Position numbers and translations under genes: made by a program. A stretch of DNA of 64,000 nucleotides from Micrococcales bacterium 73-13 (GTDB lineage: Bacteria; Actinomycetota; Actinomycetes; Actinomycetales; Microbacteriaceae), in the NCBI GenBank assembly GCA_001898855.1, contig MKVN01000030.1:1-64000 (forward strand), read 5' to 3'. Positions 47,517-59,329 of this stretch are shown one piece after another; position 1 is the first letter of the stretch, and each line of letters opens with the position of its first letter. The notes under the pieces were generated by a model, which worked only from the letters and a program-made list of their open reading frames with translations, did not search any database and was not told where the DNA came from.

Positions 47517-48524
47517 GTGGGCGTTCGCGGGGGCTGGGCGGTGCCGAGGGCCCTGATCGCGGGCGCGGTCGCGGCGGCGCTGCTCGCCGGCTGCGCCGCG
47601 ACGCCGGACGACGCCTCGAACCCGGTGCCGGCCTCGCAGGCCAACCCCGGCTTGGGGGACTCGGACGGGGTCGCGCTCGGCGATCGTCCCGGAGTTGGCT
47701 TCCCCCCGGATTACGACGCGAAGCCCGCCTGGACCGTCTTCCCCTGGAGCATGCAGTCGATCTTCGGCCTGCCCGACGGCAAGGCCTCGTCGATCGACCC
47801 CGAGCCGACCTGCTTCAAGCGCGCCAAGGACAACGGGCTCAACTGCACGACGTGGTGGCAGGTCGCGAGCGGGCTGGAGGCCGAGGGCCTCGTGCGCCGC
47901 TGGGCGTCCTGGTATCAGGGCAGGGCCCCCGAATGGAAGTTCATGGGCGAGGAGACCCGCTCGGACGGCACCGGGCACATGTGGTTCTCGCTCGAGGCCC
48001 GCAGCACCTGGGTGCAGTTCTTCTGGGTCGAGCGCGACGGCAAGGGCTGGGTCGTCTTCCACGGCGAGTCGACCCACCGCATCTCGGCGGGGCAGGACGT
48101 GCCGGGCCCGGAGGAGGACCTCGCCGAGACCGATGCGGCGCTCATCGCGCCCGACCCGGCGACCGTCCTCGAGGATCTGCTGCCGCCGACCGACCCCGGC
48201 GCGCAGCTCGCCTGGGACCCGGTCATCCCGCCGCTCATGCGCGACACCGAGCATCCGGGCAGCTGCGACCGCGCGGCCGACGGCGGGCGACGGTGCTATT
48301 ACGTCGTGCCGCTCTCGGCCGATGAGATGGCCTCCCGGTGGTGGCTCTACCAGCTGCAGCTCGGCTTCAACGGCTGGCAGAAGGTCTCGGAATCGCCGTA
48401 CGTCATCGACGACGTGGTCAAGTACGAGAAGTGGTCGCATCCGAACTGGGATCTCACCCTGCGCCTGTTCCAGGAGGACGACGGCAGCTATCTGCTGTCG
48501 GCGTTCGGACGCACCTCGAGCTGA
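47517..48524 (+). CDS. Hypothetical lipoprotein with two related domains
   Basis: 335 residues, no family recognised. The signal peptide ends in the lipobox LLAGC (Cys26). The mature part seems to contain two copies of one fold: [12 protein letters not shown] followed by a helix ending VRRW and an aromatic strand region, then [11 protein letters not shown] followed by a helix ending SRWW and another aromatic strand region. Each copy has a Cys pair 10-11 residues apart, likely a disulfide. It is probably anchored on the outer face of the membrane. GTG start with TATTGT upstream. Confidence 0.75.
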   Translation: MGVRGGWAVPRALIAGAVAAALLAGCAATPDDASNPVPASQANPGLGDSDGVALGDRPGVGFPPDYDAKPAWTVFPWSMQSIFGLPDGKASSIDPEPTCFKRAKDNGLNCTTWWQVASGLEAEGLVRRWASWYQGRAPEWKFMGEETRSDGTGHMWFSLEARSTWVQFFWVERDGKGWVVFHGESTHRISAGQDVPGPEEDLAETDAALIAPDPATVLEDLLPPTDPGAQLAWDPVIPPLMRDTEHPGSCDRAADGGRRCYYVVPLSADEMASRWWLYQLQLGFNGWQKVSESPYVIDDVVKYEKWSHPNWDLTLRLFQEDDGSYLLSAFGRTSS

Positions 48525-48574
48525 GGCCGCCGCCGCGCCCCGCTCCGCGGAGCAGGACGCCGCGGCCCTCCGAC

Positions 48575-48580
48575 TACGCT
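48575..48580 (+). promoter_or_regulatory. -10 element of thrS
   Basis: TACGCT, eight bases before the GTG at 48589. Confidence 0.45.
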
Positions 48581-48588
48581 GGAGCGCC

Positions 48589-50547
48589 GTGGCCCCCACC
48601 GGATTCGACCTGTTCTCCGATCGCTCGGTCGTCGCGATGCGCGTCGACGGCGTCCTGAAGGACCTCGCCGCGACGGTGACGGGCGAGGAGGTCGTCGAGC
48701 CGGTCGGGATCGACTCGCCGGACGGCCTCGCGATCCTCCGCCACTCGACCGCGCACGTGCTCGCCCAGGCCGTGCAGACGGTGAACCCGGAGGCCCGGCT
48801 CGGCATCGGCCCGCCGATCGAGGACGGCTTCTACTACGACTTCCGGATCGACGAGCCGCTCACGCCGGAGGACCTGAAGACGATCTCGAAGGAGATGGAG
48901 CGCATCCAGCGCGCCGGGCAGCGGTTCGTCCGCCGGGTCGTCACCGAGGACGAGGCGAGGGCCGAGCTGGCCGCCGAGCCGTTCAAGCTCGAGCTGATCG
49001 GCCTGAAGGGTGCCGCCGCCGACGGCAGGGACGGCGAGGGCGTCGAGGTCGGCGCCGGCGAGCTGACCATCTACGACAACGTCGACCCGCGCACCGGCGA
49101 CACCGTCTGGAAGGACCTCTGCCGCGGCCCGCACCTGCCGAGCACCCGGATGATCGGCAACGGCTGGGCGCTGCAGCGCGTCGCCGGCGCGTACTGGCGG
49201 GGGAGCGAGCGCAACCCGCAGCTGCAGCGCGTCTACGGCACCGCCTGGCCGTCGAAGGACGAGCTGCGCGCCTACCAGGAGCGCCTCGAGGAGGCGGCGA
49301 AGCGCGACCACCGGCGCCTCGGCCGCGAGCTCGACCTGTTCTCCTTCCCGGAGGAGATCGGCTCGGGCCTCTCGGTCTGGCACCCGAAGGGCGGCATCAT
49401 CCGGCACGAGATGGAGTCGCACGCGCGACGACGGCACCTCGCCGAGGGCTACAGCGTCGTCTACACGCCGCACATCTCGAAGGCCGACCTGTTCGCGACC
49501 TCCGGCCACCTCTCGACCTACGCCGACGGCATGTGGCCGCCGCTGCGCATGGACGAGGAGCGCGACGCGGACGGCGCGGTGACGAAGGCCGGCGTCGACT
49601 ACTACCTGAAGCCGATGAACTGCCCGATGCACATCCTGATCTACCGGGAGCGCCCGCGCAGCTACCGCGACCTGCCGCTGCGCCTGACCGAGAACGGCAC
49701 GGTCTACCGCAACGAGCTCTCCGGCGCGCTGCACGGCCTCACCCGCGTCCGCGGCTTCACCCAGGACGACGCGCACCTGTTCGTCACCCCGGAGCAGCTG
49801 GAGGAGGAGGTCGCGAAGGTCCTCGAGTTCGTGCTCTCGCTGCTGCGGGACTTCGGCCTGACCGACTTCGAGCTCGAGCTGTCCATGCGCGACGACGAGA
49901 AGTCGAAGTGGATCGGCTCCGAGGCCTACTGGGCGTCCTCGACGGACGCATTGCGGAAGGTCGCGCTCGCCTCGGGCCTCAAGCTGACCGAGGTCCCCGG
50001 CGAGGCGGCGTTCTACGGGCCGAAGATCGACCTCAAGGTGCGCGACGCGCTCGGCCGCACCTGGCAGCTCTCCACCGTCCAGGTCGACCCGAACCTGCCG
50101 GAGCGCTTCGGCCTGGAGTACACCGCGGCCGACGGCAGCAAGCAGCGGCCGATCATGATCCACCGCGCACTGATGGGCTCGATCGAGCGGTTCTTCGCGA
50201 TCCTGCTCGAGCACTACGCGGGGGCGTTCCCGGTGTGGCTGGCGCCGGTGCAGGCGGTCGGCGTGCCGATCGCCGACCACCACGTGCCCTACCTCGAGAG
50301 CGTGTTCGACCGGCTCCGCGCGACCGGCGTGCGCGCCGAGGTGGACGCGTCGGACGAGCGGATGCAGAAGAAGATCCGGGCCGCGTCCCTGCAGAAGGTC
50401 CCGTACACGATCATCGCCGGCGACCAGGACGAGGCGGCCGGGACGGTGAGCTTCCGGCTCCGCGACGGCTCGCAGGACAACGGCGTGCCGGTCGAGGAGG
50501 CGATCGCGCGGATCACCGCGGCGATCGAGGCGAAGGCGCAGGTCTGA
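48589..50547 (+). CDS. thrS: Threonine--tRNA ligase
   Basis: 652 residues. A TGS-like N-terminus leads to the editing domain ([10 protein letters not shown] at about 49-58 gives the HxxxH site). The class II core has the zinc Cys in KPMNCPMH, motif 2 in [18 protein letters not shown] and motif 3 in [13 protein letters not shown]. The anticodon-binding domain closes the protein. GTG start with TACGCT eight bases upstream. The HIT gene begins 2 bases after the thrS stop, so they share a transcript. Confidence 0.97.
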   Translation: MAPTGFDLFSDRSVVAMRVDGVLKDLAATVTGEEVVEPVGIDSPDGLAILRHSTAHVLAQAVQTVNPEARLGIGPPIEDGFYYDFRIDEPLTPEDLKTISKEMERIQRAGQRFVRRVVTEDEARAELAAEPFKLELIGLKGAAADGRDGEGVEVGAGELTIYDNVDPRTGDTVWKDLCRGPHLPSTRMIGNGWALQRVAGAYWRGSERNPQLQRVYGTAWPSKDELRAYQERLEEAAKRDHRRLGRELDLFSFPEEIGSGLSVWHPKGGIIRHEMESHARRRHLAEGYSVVYTPHISKADLFATSGHLSTYADGMWPPLRMDEERDADGAVTKAGVDYYLKPMNCPMHILIYRERPRSYRDLPLRLTENGTVYRNELSGALHGLTRVRGFTQDDAHLFVTPEQLEEEVAKVLEFVLSLLRDFGLTDFELELSMRDDEKSKWIGSEAYWASSTDALRKVALASGLKLTEVPGEAAFYGPKIDLKVRDALGRTWQLSTVQVDPNLPERFGLEYTAADGSKQRPIMIHRALMGSIERFFAILLEHYAGAFPVWLAPVQAVGVPIADHHVPYLESVFDRLRATGVRAEVDASDERMQKKIRAASLQKVPYTIIAGDQDEAAGTVSFRLRDGSQDNGVPVEEAIARITAAIEAKAQV

Positions 50548-50548
50548 G

Positions 50549-51136
50549 ATGGCCTTCGTCGGCGACATCCCCGCGGACTACGACGGCGCCGAGTACCCGG
50601 ACGCGGAGCCGTCGTCGCGGTTCGCCGCGGTGCCGGACGGCTTCGAGCGGCTGTGGACCCCGCACCGGATCAGCTACATCCAGGACGGGCAGATGCCGGC
50701 GACGGACGAGTGCCCGTTCTGCCTCGCACCGGGGATGCCCGACCAGGACGCGCTGATCGTCGCCCGCGGCCGGCTCGCCTACGTGCTGCTGAACCTGTTC
50801 CCCTACAACTCCGGCCATCTGCTGGTGTGCCCCTACCGCCACGTCGCGACCTACGACCTCGCGACCGCGGAGGAGGTCCAGGAGATCGGCGAGCTGACGC
50901 AGACCGCGATGCGGGTGCTGGAGGCGACGGCCGGGCCGCACGGCTTCAACATCGGCATGAACCAGGGGCGGGTCGCCGGTGCCGGCATCGCCGAGCACCT
51001 GCACCAGCACATCGTGCCGCGGTGGGCGCTCGACGCGAACTTCTTCCCGATCATCGCGCGCACCAAGCCGCTGCCGCGGCTGCTCGGCGAGGTGCGCGAC
51101 GAGCTCGCCGCCGCCTGGCCTGTTACCGAGGGTTGA
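50549..51136 (+). CDS. HIT family nucleotide hydrolase/transferase
   Basis: 195 residues. The histidine triad is EHLHQHIVPRW; upstream CPFC suggests a zinc site, and NLFPYNSGHLLVCPYRH is typical of the Ap4A phosphorylase-like HIT proteins found next to thrS in actinobacteria. It probably acts on dinucleoside polyphosphates or AMP derivatives. In most actinobacteria pgsA and lipid acyl/mannosyl transferase genes follow; here pdxS does. Confidence 0.92.
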   Translation: MAFVGDIPADYDGAEYPDAEPSSRFAAVPDGFERLWTPHRISYIQDGQMPATDECPFCLAPGMPDQDALIVARGRLAYVLLNLFPYNSGHLLVCPYRHVATYDLATAEEVQEIGELTQTAMRVLEATAGPHGFNIGMNQGRVAGAGIAEHLHQHIVPRWALDANFFPIIARTKPLPRLLGEVRDELAAAWPVTEG

Positions 51137-51167
51137 GGAGGCCGCCGAGCCGCCTCGGAACCGCAAG

Positions 51168-51173
51168 TAGAAT
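51168..51173 (+). promoter_or_regulatory. -10 element of pdxS
   Basis: TAGAAT, nine bases before the ATG at 51183; gives a very short or absent leader. Confidence 0.5.
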
Positions 51174-51182
51174 CGACGGATC

Positions 51183-52073
51183 ATGACTGAGAACGAGATC
51201 GGCACCAGCCGCGTCAAGCGCGGCCTCGCGGAGATGCTCAAGGGCGGCGTCATCATGGACGTCGTCACCGCGGACCAGGCCCGCATCGCGGAGGACGCCG
51301 GCGCCGTCGCGGTGATGGCGCTCGAGCGGGTGCCGGCGGACATCCGGGCCCAGGGCGGCGTCGCCCGGATGAGCGACCCGGACCTCATCGACGAGATCAT
51401 CGCCTCCGTCTCGATCCCGGTCATGGCGAAGGCCCGCATCGGCCACTTCGTCGAGGCGCAGGTGCTGCAGTCGCTCGGCGTGGACTACATCGACGAGTCC
51501 GAGGTGCTCTCGCCGGCCGACTACGCCAACCACATCGACAAGTGGCCGTTCACCGTCCCGTTCGTGTGCGGCGCGACGAACCTCGGCGAGGCGCTGCGGC
51601 GCATCACCGAGGGCGCCGCGATGATCCGCTCGAAGGGCGAGGCCGGCACCGGCGACGTCTCCGAGGCGACCAGGCACATCCGGCAGATCAGGGGCGAGAT
51701 CAACGCGCTGCGCGCGAAGACGAAGGACGAGCTCTACGTCGCCGCGAAGGAGCTCCAGGCGCCGTACGAGCTCGTCGCGGAGGTCGCGACCACGGGGCAG
51801 CTGCCCGTCGTGCTCTTCGTCGCGGGCGGCGTCGCGACGCCCGCCGACGCGGCGATGATGATGCAGCTCGGCGCCGACGGCGTGTTCGTCGGCTCCGGCA
51901 TCTTCAAGTCCGGCAACCCGGCCGCCCGCGCCGCGGCGATCGTCAAGGCGACGACGTTCTTCGACGACCCGGCGGTCGTCGCCGAGGTCTCGCGCGGCCT
52001 CGGCGAGGCGATGGTCGGCATCAACGTCGCCGACCTCGCGGCGCCGCACCGGCTCGCCGAGCGCGGCTGGTGA
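51183..52073 (+). CDS. pdxS: Pyridoxal 5'-phosphate synthase subunit PdxS
   Basis: 296-residue (beta/alpha)8 synthase that makes pyridoxal phosphate from ribose 5-phosphate, glyceraldehyde 3-phosphate and ammonia supplied by Pdx[15 protein letters not shown] near the N-terminus, [14 protein letters not shown] with the first Schiff-base Lys, and [13 protein letters not shown] with the second Lys are all present. TAGAAT lies nine bases before the ATG. pdxT follows after 83 bases. Confidence 0.97.
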   Translation: MTENEIGTSRVKRGLAEMLKGGVIMDVVTADQARIAEDAGAVAVMALERVPADIRAQGGVARMSDPDLIDEIIASVSIPVMAKARIGHFVEAQVLQSLGVDYIDESEVLSPADYANHIDKWPFTVPFVCGATNLGEALRRITEGAAMIRSKGEAGTGDVSEATRHIRQIRGEINALRAKTKDELYVAAKELQAPYELVAEVATTGQLPVVLFVAGGVATPADAAMMMQLGADGVFVGSGIFKSGNPAARAAAIVKATTFFDDPAVVAEVSRGLGEAMVGINVADLAAPHRLAERGW

Positions 52074-52156
52074 CCCCGGGGCGGCGCTGCGCGCCTCCTC
52101 GATCCGCCGCCGTCGCCTGAGCGGCGCGGCAGGCGCGTCCCGAGACCGGAGCCCGA

Positions 52157-52750
52157 ATGGACCTCACCGTCGGCGTCCTCGCCCTGCAGGGCGACGTGCG
52201 CGAGCACCGCGCGGTGCTCGCCTCACTCGGCGCCGACGTCGTGCCCGTCCGCCGGCCGGCGGAGCTCGAACGCGTCGCCGGGCTCGTGATCCCGGGCGGC
52301 GAGTCGAGCGTGATGGACAAGCTGGTGCGCGGCTTCGGCCTGCAGCAGGCGCTGCGCGAGCGGATCGCCGCCGGGATGCCGGTCTACGGCACCTGCGCCG
52401 GCCTCATCATGCTCGCCGACGCGGTGATCGACGCGATCGAGGGCCAGGAGTCGCTCGGCGGCCTCGACATCGCCGTGCGCCGGAACGCGTTCGGCGGCCA
52501 GCTGGAGTCCTTCGAGACCGAGCTCGACGTCCCGCGGCTCGGCGCGCCGCCCGTGCACGCCGTCTTCATCCGCGCCCCGGTCGTCGAGCGGGTCGGCCCG
52601 CGGGCCGAGGTGCTCGCGGCGCTGCCCGACGGCCGGGTGGTCGCCGTCGAGCAGGGCCCGCTGCTCGGCACGTCCTTCCATCCCGAGATGAACGGCGAGA
52701 CCCGCTTCCACGAGCGGTTCCTGGACCGGGTGCGCACCGCGGTCCGCTGA
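52157..52750 (+). CDS. pdxT: Pyridoxal 5'-phosphate synthase glutaminase PdxT
   Basis: 197 residues. Class I glutaminase supplying ammonia to PdxS. GVLALQGDVREH, PGGESS, the nucleophile Cys80 in VYGTCAGL, and the His-Glu pair in SFHPEMNGE near the C-terminus are intact, in clear contrast to the GatD-like protein at 14073. The 83-base gap after pdxS holds nothing recognisable. Confidence 0.95.
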   Translation: MDLTVGVLALQGDVREHRAVLASLGADVVPVRRPAELERVAGLVIPGGESSVMDKLVRGFGLQQALRERIAAGMPVYGTCAGLIMLADAVIDAIEGQESLGGLDIAVRRNAFGGQLESFETELDVPRLGAPPVHAVFIRAPVVERVGPRAEVLAALPDGRVVAVEQGPLLGTSFHPEMNGETRFHERFLDRVRTAVR

Positions 52751-52768
52751 GCGCTCGATCGGGCCAAG

Positions 52769-52774
52769 TAGCAT
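52769..52774 (+). promoter_or_regulatory. -10 element of aspA
   Basis: TAGCAT, seven bases before the GTG at 52782. Confidence 0.5.
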
Positions 52775-52781
52775 CGGGCCC

Positions 52782-54307
<1,526 letters not shown>

Positions 54308-54311
<4 letters not shown>

Positions 54312-55531
54312 GCGCGCGGCCGGGGACCATGACGTTCCTGGGCCTCGTCCTCGCGGCGCTGACGATGTCGATCGTCATGCGCTCGACGCTGGTCGCCGTC
54401 GCGCCGATCAGCGACGTGCTCGGCGCCGACCTCGGCCTCGACGCCGGCGGCATCGGGCTGCTGATGACCATCCCCGTGCTCAGCTTCGGGCTGCTCAGCG
54501 GCGCCGCGAGCCTGGTGATCGCCCGCATCGGCCCGAACCTCGCGATGACCGTGATGCTGTTCGGGGTGGCGCTCGGCGTCATCGTGCGCTCGGCCGGAGG
54601 CGCCGGCGCGGCGTTCGCCGGCACCGCGCTGCTCGGCGCCGCGATCACGGTCGGCAACGTGCTGCTGCCCGTCCTGGTCCGGCGCGACGCGCCGCCCGAG
54701 CGGGCCGGTATCGTCACCGGCGTGTTCGTCGCCGGGGCGAACCTCGCGAGCCTCGTCGCGACGGTCGCGACCGTCCCGCTCGTCGACGCGGTCGGGTGGC
54801 GGATCGCGCTCGGGCTCTGGGCGGTGGTCGCGCTCGGCTCGCTCGCCGTCTGGATCGGCATCATCGGACCCGGCCCAGCGTTCCGTCGGCGATCGAGCCC
54901 GACGGCGGCGGCCGACGAGCCGACCCCGGCGCCGAGCGCGGAGCGCACCTGGGGCAGCCTCACGGCGATCTGCCTGCTCGTCGGCTTCGGCGCGCAGGCG
55001 TTCGCCTACTACGGCGTGACGACCTGGCTCCCGGCGATCCTCGCCGACCGGCTGGGGGTCGGCCCTGGGGAGGCCGGCGGGGTCGCCGGCCTGTTCCAGA
55101 TCTTCGGCGTCGTCGGCGCGCTCGGCATCCCGCTGATCGCGTCGCGCCTCAACGCGGCCGCGGCGGTGGGCGCGATCTGGGCCTGCTGGCTCGCGGTGCC
55201 GCTCGGCCTGCTGCTGATGCCGGAGGGCTGGGCCGTCTGGATGGCGCTCGGCGGCATCGGGCAGGGCGGCGGGATCACCATCGTGCTCACCCTGGTCGCG
55301 CAGGTCGGGCGCAGCCAGCGGCACGTGCGCCGCCTGTCGGCGCTCGTGCAGGGCGGCGGCTACGTGATCGCCGCAACCGGGAGCTTCGTGCTCGGCGCCG
55401 CCTTCCAGGCCAGCGGCGGCTGGACCCTGCCGCTGTGGATCGTGCTCATGGTGGTCAACGCGTTCGGGGTGCTCGTCGGGCTCACCGCGCTGCGCGCTCG
55501 ACGCGCCGGCGCTGCGGCGGCGCCCGGATAG
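54308..55531 (+). CDS. MFS transporter (CynX/NimT-like)
   Basis: 407 residues with about 12 membrane segments in two bundles separated by a charged loop (about 190-212, with [19 protein letters not shown]). The layout and the [18 protein letters not shown] segment resemble the cyanate/2-nitroimidazole transporter group. The substrate is unknown; overlap with aspA hints at a dicarboxylate or amino acid, but that is inference. Its stop codon forms part of the yebC -10 hexamer. Confidence 0.87.
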
Positions 55532-55534
55532 AAT
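55529..55534 (+). promoter_or_regulatory. -10 element of yebC
   Basis: TAGAAT overlapping the MFS stop codon, eight bases before the ATG at 55543. Confidence 0.5.
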
Positions 55535-55542
55535 CGGGGACC

Positions 55543-56304
55543 ATGTCCGGTCATTCCAAGTGGGCGACGACCAAGCACAAGAAGGCGGTCATCGACGCCC
55601 GGCGCGCCAAGTCGTTCGCGAAGCTCATCAAGAACATCGAGGTCGCGGCGAAGCTCGGCGGCGCGGACCTGGGCGGCAACCCGACGCTCTACGATGCGGT
55701 CCAGAAAGCGAAGAAGACCTCCGTCCCGAACGACAACATCGACCGCGCGATCAAGCGCGGCGCCGGCATCGGCGGCGACGCGGTCGAGTACACCTCGATC
55801 ATGTACGAGGCGTACGGGCCGAACGGGGTCGCCCTCATGATCGAGTGCCTCACCGACAACAAGAACCGCGCCGCCGCGGAGGTGCGCACCGCGCTCAGCC
55901 GCAACGGCGGCACGCTCGCCGACCCGGGCTCGGTCGCCTACAACTTCACCCGGAAGGGCGTCATCTCGATCGAGGCCGTCGACGGCGTCGACGAGGACGC
56001 GATCCTCGAGGCCGTCATGGACGCCGGGGTCGAGGACGTCAAGGACCACGGCGTGGGCTTCGAGGTCATCACCGAGCCGGCGCAGCTGGTGACGGCGCGC
56101 GAGGCGCTGCAGGCGGCCGGGATCGACTACGACTCCGCGGAGGTCGAGTTCGTCGCGAACCTCGAGATCGAGGTCGACCTCGAGACCGCGCGGAAGGTCG
56201 AGCGGCTGATCGACGCGCTCGACGACCTCGACGACGTGCAGAACGTGTTCTCCAACGAGGACGTGCCGGCCGAGGTCCGCGCGCGCCTCGACGAGGAGGA
56301 CTGA
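55543..56304 (+). CDS. yebC: YebC/PmpR family regulator
   Basis: 253 residues. [21 protein letters not shown] and [13 protein letters not shown] are family hallmarks. YebC proteins bind DNA as regulators, and recent work links several to translation of proline-rich stretches. As usual in actinobacteria it precedes ruvC, here by 22 bases. Confidence 0.95.
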   Translation: MSGHSKWATTKHKKAVIDARRAKSFAKLIKNIEVAAKLGGADLGGNPTLYDAVQKAKKTSVPNDNIDRAIKRGAGIGGDAVEYTSIMYEAYGPNGVALMIECLTDNKNRAAAEVRTALSRNGGTLADPGSVAYNFTRKGVISIEAVDGVDEDAILEAVMDAGVEDVKDHGVGFEVITEPAQLVTAREALQAAGIDYDSAEVEFVANLEIEVDLETARKVERLIDALDDLDDVQNVFSNEDVPAEVRARLDEED

Positions 56305-56326
56305 GGGTCGGTGCGACACTGAGCGC

Positions 56327-56908
56327 GTGCTCGTCCTCGGCATCGACCCCGGTCTGACCCGCTGCGGCTACGGCGTCGTCGACGCGGCGGCCGACCGCAG
56401 CGCCCGGCTCGTCGACGTCGGCGTGCTGCGCACCGACCCCGCCGAGCCGGTCGAGCGGCGGCTGACGGCCATCCGCGCGGGGATCGAGGCGCTGCTCGAC
56501 GCGCACGCCCCCGACGCGGTCGCGGTCGAGCGGGTGTTCTCCCAGCACAACGTCCGCACGGTGATGGGCACCGCGCAGGCCGCGGGCATCGCGATCGAGC
56601 GCGCCGCCGCGCGCGGCATCCCGGTCGCGCATCACACCCCGAGCGAGGTGAAGGCCGCCGTCACCGGCTACGGCGACGCCGACAAGCGCCAGGTCGCCGC
56701 CATGGTCCAGCGCATCCTCCGGCTGCCCGCCCCGCCGAAGCCGGCCGACGCCGCCGACGCGCTCGCGCTCGCGCTCTGCCACGCCTGGCGCGCGCCGAGC
56801 CGTCCCGCTCCGGGGTCGTCGGACGCCCTCACGCCCGCGCAGGCGGCGTGGCGCGAGGCCGAGCGAGCCGCGACAGCCACACCGCGCCGAGCCCGACCAC
56901 CGCGATGA
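56327..56908 (+). CDS. ruvC: Holliday junction resolvase RuvC
   Basis: 193 residues. The endonuclease cuts four-way junctions held by Ruv[14 protein letters not shown] carries Asp7, [11 protein letters not shown] the second acidic residue, and the [12 protein letters not shown] helix the last acidic residues. The last 30-40 residues are a Pro/Arg/Ala-rich extension not needed for the fold. That extension is encoded in the 80 bases shared with the opposing Pr6Pr gene. GTG start; the hexamer before it (GACACT) is a poor -10, so it is probably read from yebC. Confidence 0.94.
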   Translation: MLVLGIDPGLTRCGYGVVDAAADRSARLVDVGVLRTDPAEPVERRLTAIRAGIEALLDAHAPDAVAVERVFSQHNVRTVMGTAQAAGIAIERAAARGIPVAHHTPSEVKAAVTGYGDADKRQVAAMVQRILRLPAPPKPADAADALALALCHAWRAPSRPAPGSSDALTPAQAAWREAERAATATPRRARPPR

Positions 56909-57524
56909 CGGCCGCGATGAGCACGATGTAGCCGGCGACCGACCAGTAGCCGCTCGGCGCGGAGTTCGGGTCGAGGAACGGGTAGGGGTACCAGTAGTCG
57001 CGGTGCTGGACGGCGTCCGGCGTGAGCGGCCCGCGGATCAGGGTGTAGCAGGCCCAGACGATCGGGAAGGCGACGACGACCCAGACCGCGCGCCAGCGCA
57101 GCGGACGCCGGCCGGGGGCGAGCAGCCAGTCGATGAGCATCCACAGCGGCGCGACCACGTGCAGGATCTCGTTCGACCAGCCCAGCGTCGAGCCCTGGGG
57201 GAGCTGGATGCCGCGCAGCAGCAGGTTGTAGACGATCCCGGTGGTGACCATGTAGGTCGTCGCCGAGAGGCGGAGCACGGCGTACCAGCGCGGGTCCTCG
57301 CCGTCCCGACGCAGCAGCAGCGCCGCGCCGATCACCAGGGTCACGACGGCGATCAGGTTCGACTCGATGGTGAAGAAGCTGAAGAAGTGGACGATCTGGA
57401 CGGTCGGGTCCTCGATGCCCGCGACGTCCCGCCAGTAGCGCAGGCTGGTGATCAGCTGGGCGACGACGGCGGCGACCACGGCGGCGGCGACCGCCAGTCG
57501 CAGCACGGCGAAGGCGACGCGCAT
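56829..57524 (-). CDS. Pr6Pr family membrane protein
   Basis: 231 residues with about six membrane segments, matching the Pr6Pr (FAR-17a/AIG1-like) family of unknown function. [15 protein letters not shown], the [12 protein letters not shown] segment, [15 protein letters not shown] and [11 protein letters not shown] are the conserved parts. The ATG at 57524 is preceded by GGAGGGAGAGGG. The gene lies on the minus strand between ruvC and ruvA and overlaps the last 80 bases of ruvC tail-to-tail, an unusual break in the ruv operon. Confidence 0.88.
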   Translation of the reverse strand: MRVAFAVLRLAVAAAVVAAVVAQLITSLRYWRDVAGIEDPTVQIVHFFSFFTIESNLIAVVTLVIGAALLLRRDGEDPRWYAVLRLSATTYMVTTGIVYNLLLRGIQLPQGSTLGWSNEILHVVAPLWMLIDWLLAPGRRPLRWRAVWVVVAFPIVWACYTLIRGPLTPDAVQHRDYWYPYPFLDPNSAPSGYWSVAGYIVLIAAVIAVVGLGAVWLSRLARPRATPPARA

Positions 57525-57603
57525 CCCTCTCCCTCCGAGTGCCGACACCACACCGTATCGGTACGGGCGCGGCGTGGCGTTCGAACATACCTACGACTCC
57601 GGC

Positions 57604-57609
57604 TACGCT
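57604..57609 (+). promoter_or_regulatory. -10 element of ruvA
   Basis: TACGCT, six bases before the GTG at 57616. An own promoter is needed because the Pr6Pr gene separates ruvA from ruvC. Confidence 0.55.
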
Positions 57610-57615
57610 GGGCGC

Positions 57616-58218
57616 GTGATCTCGACATTGCGCGGCGTGGTGCTCGCCGTCTCCGGCGGCGGAGCCGTGATCGAGGTCGGCGGCGTCGGCTACGCGGTCG
57701 CCGTGACGGCCCAGCACGCCCTCGGGCTCCGACCCGGGGCCGAGGTGCTCGTGCACACCGCGCTCGTCGTGCGCGAGGACGAGCTGAGCCTCTACGGCTT
57801 CGCGAGCCGGGACGAGCTCGAGGTCTTCGACCTGCTGCGCGGCGTGACCGGCGTCGGGCCGAAGTCCGCGCTCGGCGTGCTCTCGGCGATGACGCCGGCG
57901 CAGGCGGCGGTCGCCGTGGCGGCCGAGGACGACGCGGCGTTCCGGAAGGTCTCCGGCATCGGTCCGAAGACCGCGAAGCTCATCGTTGTGAGCCTCGCCG
58001 GCAAGCTGCTCGGCTACGCCGCGCCGGACCAGTCGCCGCGGTCGCGCGTCGGCGGCGCCGTCCGCGCCGAGGCGATCGCGGCGCTCGCCTCGCTCGGCTT
58101 CGCCGAGCGCCGCGCCGAGGAGGCGGTCGACGAGGCCGTCGCCGAGCAGCCCGAGGCGCCCGTGCCGACCATCGTCCGGCTCGCGCTCGCCTCGCTCGGC
58201 CCCGCGGGAGTGCGATGA
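57616..58218 (+). CDS. ruvA: Holliday junction branch-migration protein RuvA
   Basis: 200 residues. The N-terminal OB fold (1-64) starts ISTLRGVVL. Helix-hairpin-helix motifs [20 protein letters not shown] and [19 protein letters not shown] bind junction DNA, and the C-terminal domain (about 150-200) contacts RuvB. GTG start with TACGCT six bases before it. Its stop overlaps the ruvB ATG. Confidence 0.96.
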   Translation: MISTLRGVVLAVSGGGAVIEVGGVGYAVAVTAQHALGLRPGAEVLVHTALVVREDELSLYGFASRDELEVFDLLRGVTGVGPKSALGVLSAMTPAQAAVAVAAEDDAAFRKVSGIGPKTAKLIVVSLAGKLLGYAAPDQSPRSRVGGAVRAEAIAALASLGFAERRAEEAVDEAVAEQPEAPVPTIVRLALASLGPAGVR

Positions 58219-59276
58219 CGCCGCGGGAGCCGGACGACGGGGAGGCCAGGGCGGTCTCCCCGGGACCGCTGGAGGAGGACCTCGCCTACGAGGGGGCGCT
58301 GCGGCCGCGCAGCCTCGCCGAGTTCGTCGGGCAGAGCAAGGTGCGCGGACAGCTGCAGCTGCTCATCGACGCCGCCGGCATGCAGGACCGCACCCCGGAG
58401 CACATCCTGCTCGCCGGCCCCCCCGGACTCGGCAAGACGACCCTCGCCATGATCGTCGCGCACGAGACCGCGCGACCGCTGCGGATGTCCAGCGGGCCGG
58501 CGATCCAGCACGCCGGCGACCTCGCCGCGCTGCTGTCGAGCCTGGTGCCCGGCGAGGTGCTGTTCGTCGACGAGATCCACCGGATGGCCCGCTCCGCGGA
58601 GGAGATGCTCTACCTCGCGATGGAGGACTTCCGCATCGACATCATGGTCGGCAAGGGCGCCGGGGCGACGTCCATCCCGCTCGACCTGGCGCCGTTCACG
58701 CTGGTCGGGGCGACGACGCGAGCCGGACTGCTGCCGAACCCGCTGCGCGACCGGTTCGGCTTCACCGCCCACCTGGAGTTCTACGACGACGTCGAGCTCG
58801 CCCAGGTGCTGCGGCGCGCCTCCGGCCTGCTCGGGCTCGACTTCGACGGCCCGGCGCTCGCCGAGATCGCCGGGCGCAGCCGCGGCACGCCGCGGATCGC
58901 GAACCGACTGCTGCGGCGGGTCCGCGACTACGCGCTCGTCCACTCCTCGGCGTCGGGGATCGACGCGGTGCGCGGCGCGCTCGAGCTCTACGACGTCGAC
59001 GCGCTCGGCCTCGACCGGCTCGATCGCGCCGTGCTCGGCGCCGTGGTCGAGCGGTTCGCCGGGGGACCGGTGGGCCTCGGCACCCTCTCCGTCTCGGTCG
59101 GCGAGGAGGCGGAGACGATCGAGAGCGTCGTCGAGCCGTTCCTGGTCCGGGTCGGGCTGCTCGCGCGCACGCCGCGAGGACGGATCGCGACGGCCGCCGC
59201 CTACGCCCATCTCGGCGCCGATCCGGCCGCACGCCCAGGCGCCCCGCAGGATGCGCTGTTCGACGATGGACTATGA
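58215..59276 (+). CDS. ruvB: Holliday junction ATP-dependent helicase RuvB
   Basis: 353 residues. AAA+ motor of branch migration: Walker [10 protein letters not shown] (Lys74), Walker [10 protein letters not shown], sensor 1 VGATTRAG, the arginine finger in LRDRFG, then a winged-helix domain. Start ATG overlaps the ruvA stop (ATGA). yajC begins 53 bases later. Confidence 0.97.
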   Translation: MTPREPDDGEARAVSPGPLEEDLAYEGALRPRSLAEFVGQSKVRGQLQLLIDAAGMQDRTPEHILLAGPPGLGKTTLAMIVAHETARPLRMSSGPAIQHAGDLAALLSSLVPGEVLFVDEIHRMARSAEEMLYLAMEDFRIDIMVGKGAGATSIPLDLAPFTLVGATTRAGLLPNPLRDRFGFTAHLEFYDDVELAQVLRRASGLLGLDFDGPALAEIAGRSRGTPRIANRLLRRVRDYALVHSSASGIDAVRGALELYDVDALGLDRLDRAVLGAVVERFAGGPVGLGTLSVSVGEEAETIESVVEPFLVRVGLLARTPRGRIATAAAYAHLGADPAARPGAPQDALFDDGL

Positions 59277-59329
59277 TCGCTGAGGCCCGTTCCGTATCGT
59301 CGGCGCACGCAGGCACCGAAAGGCACCCA

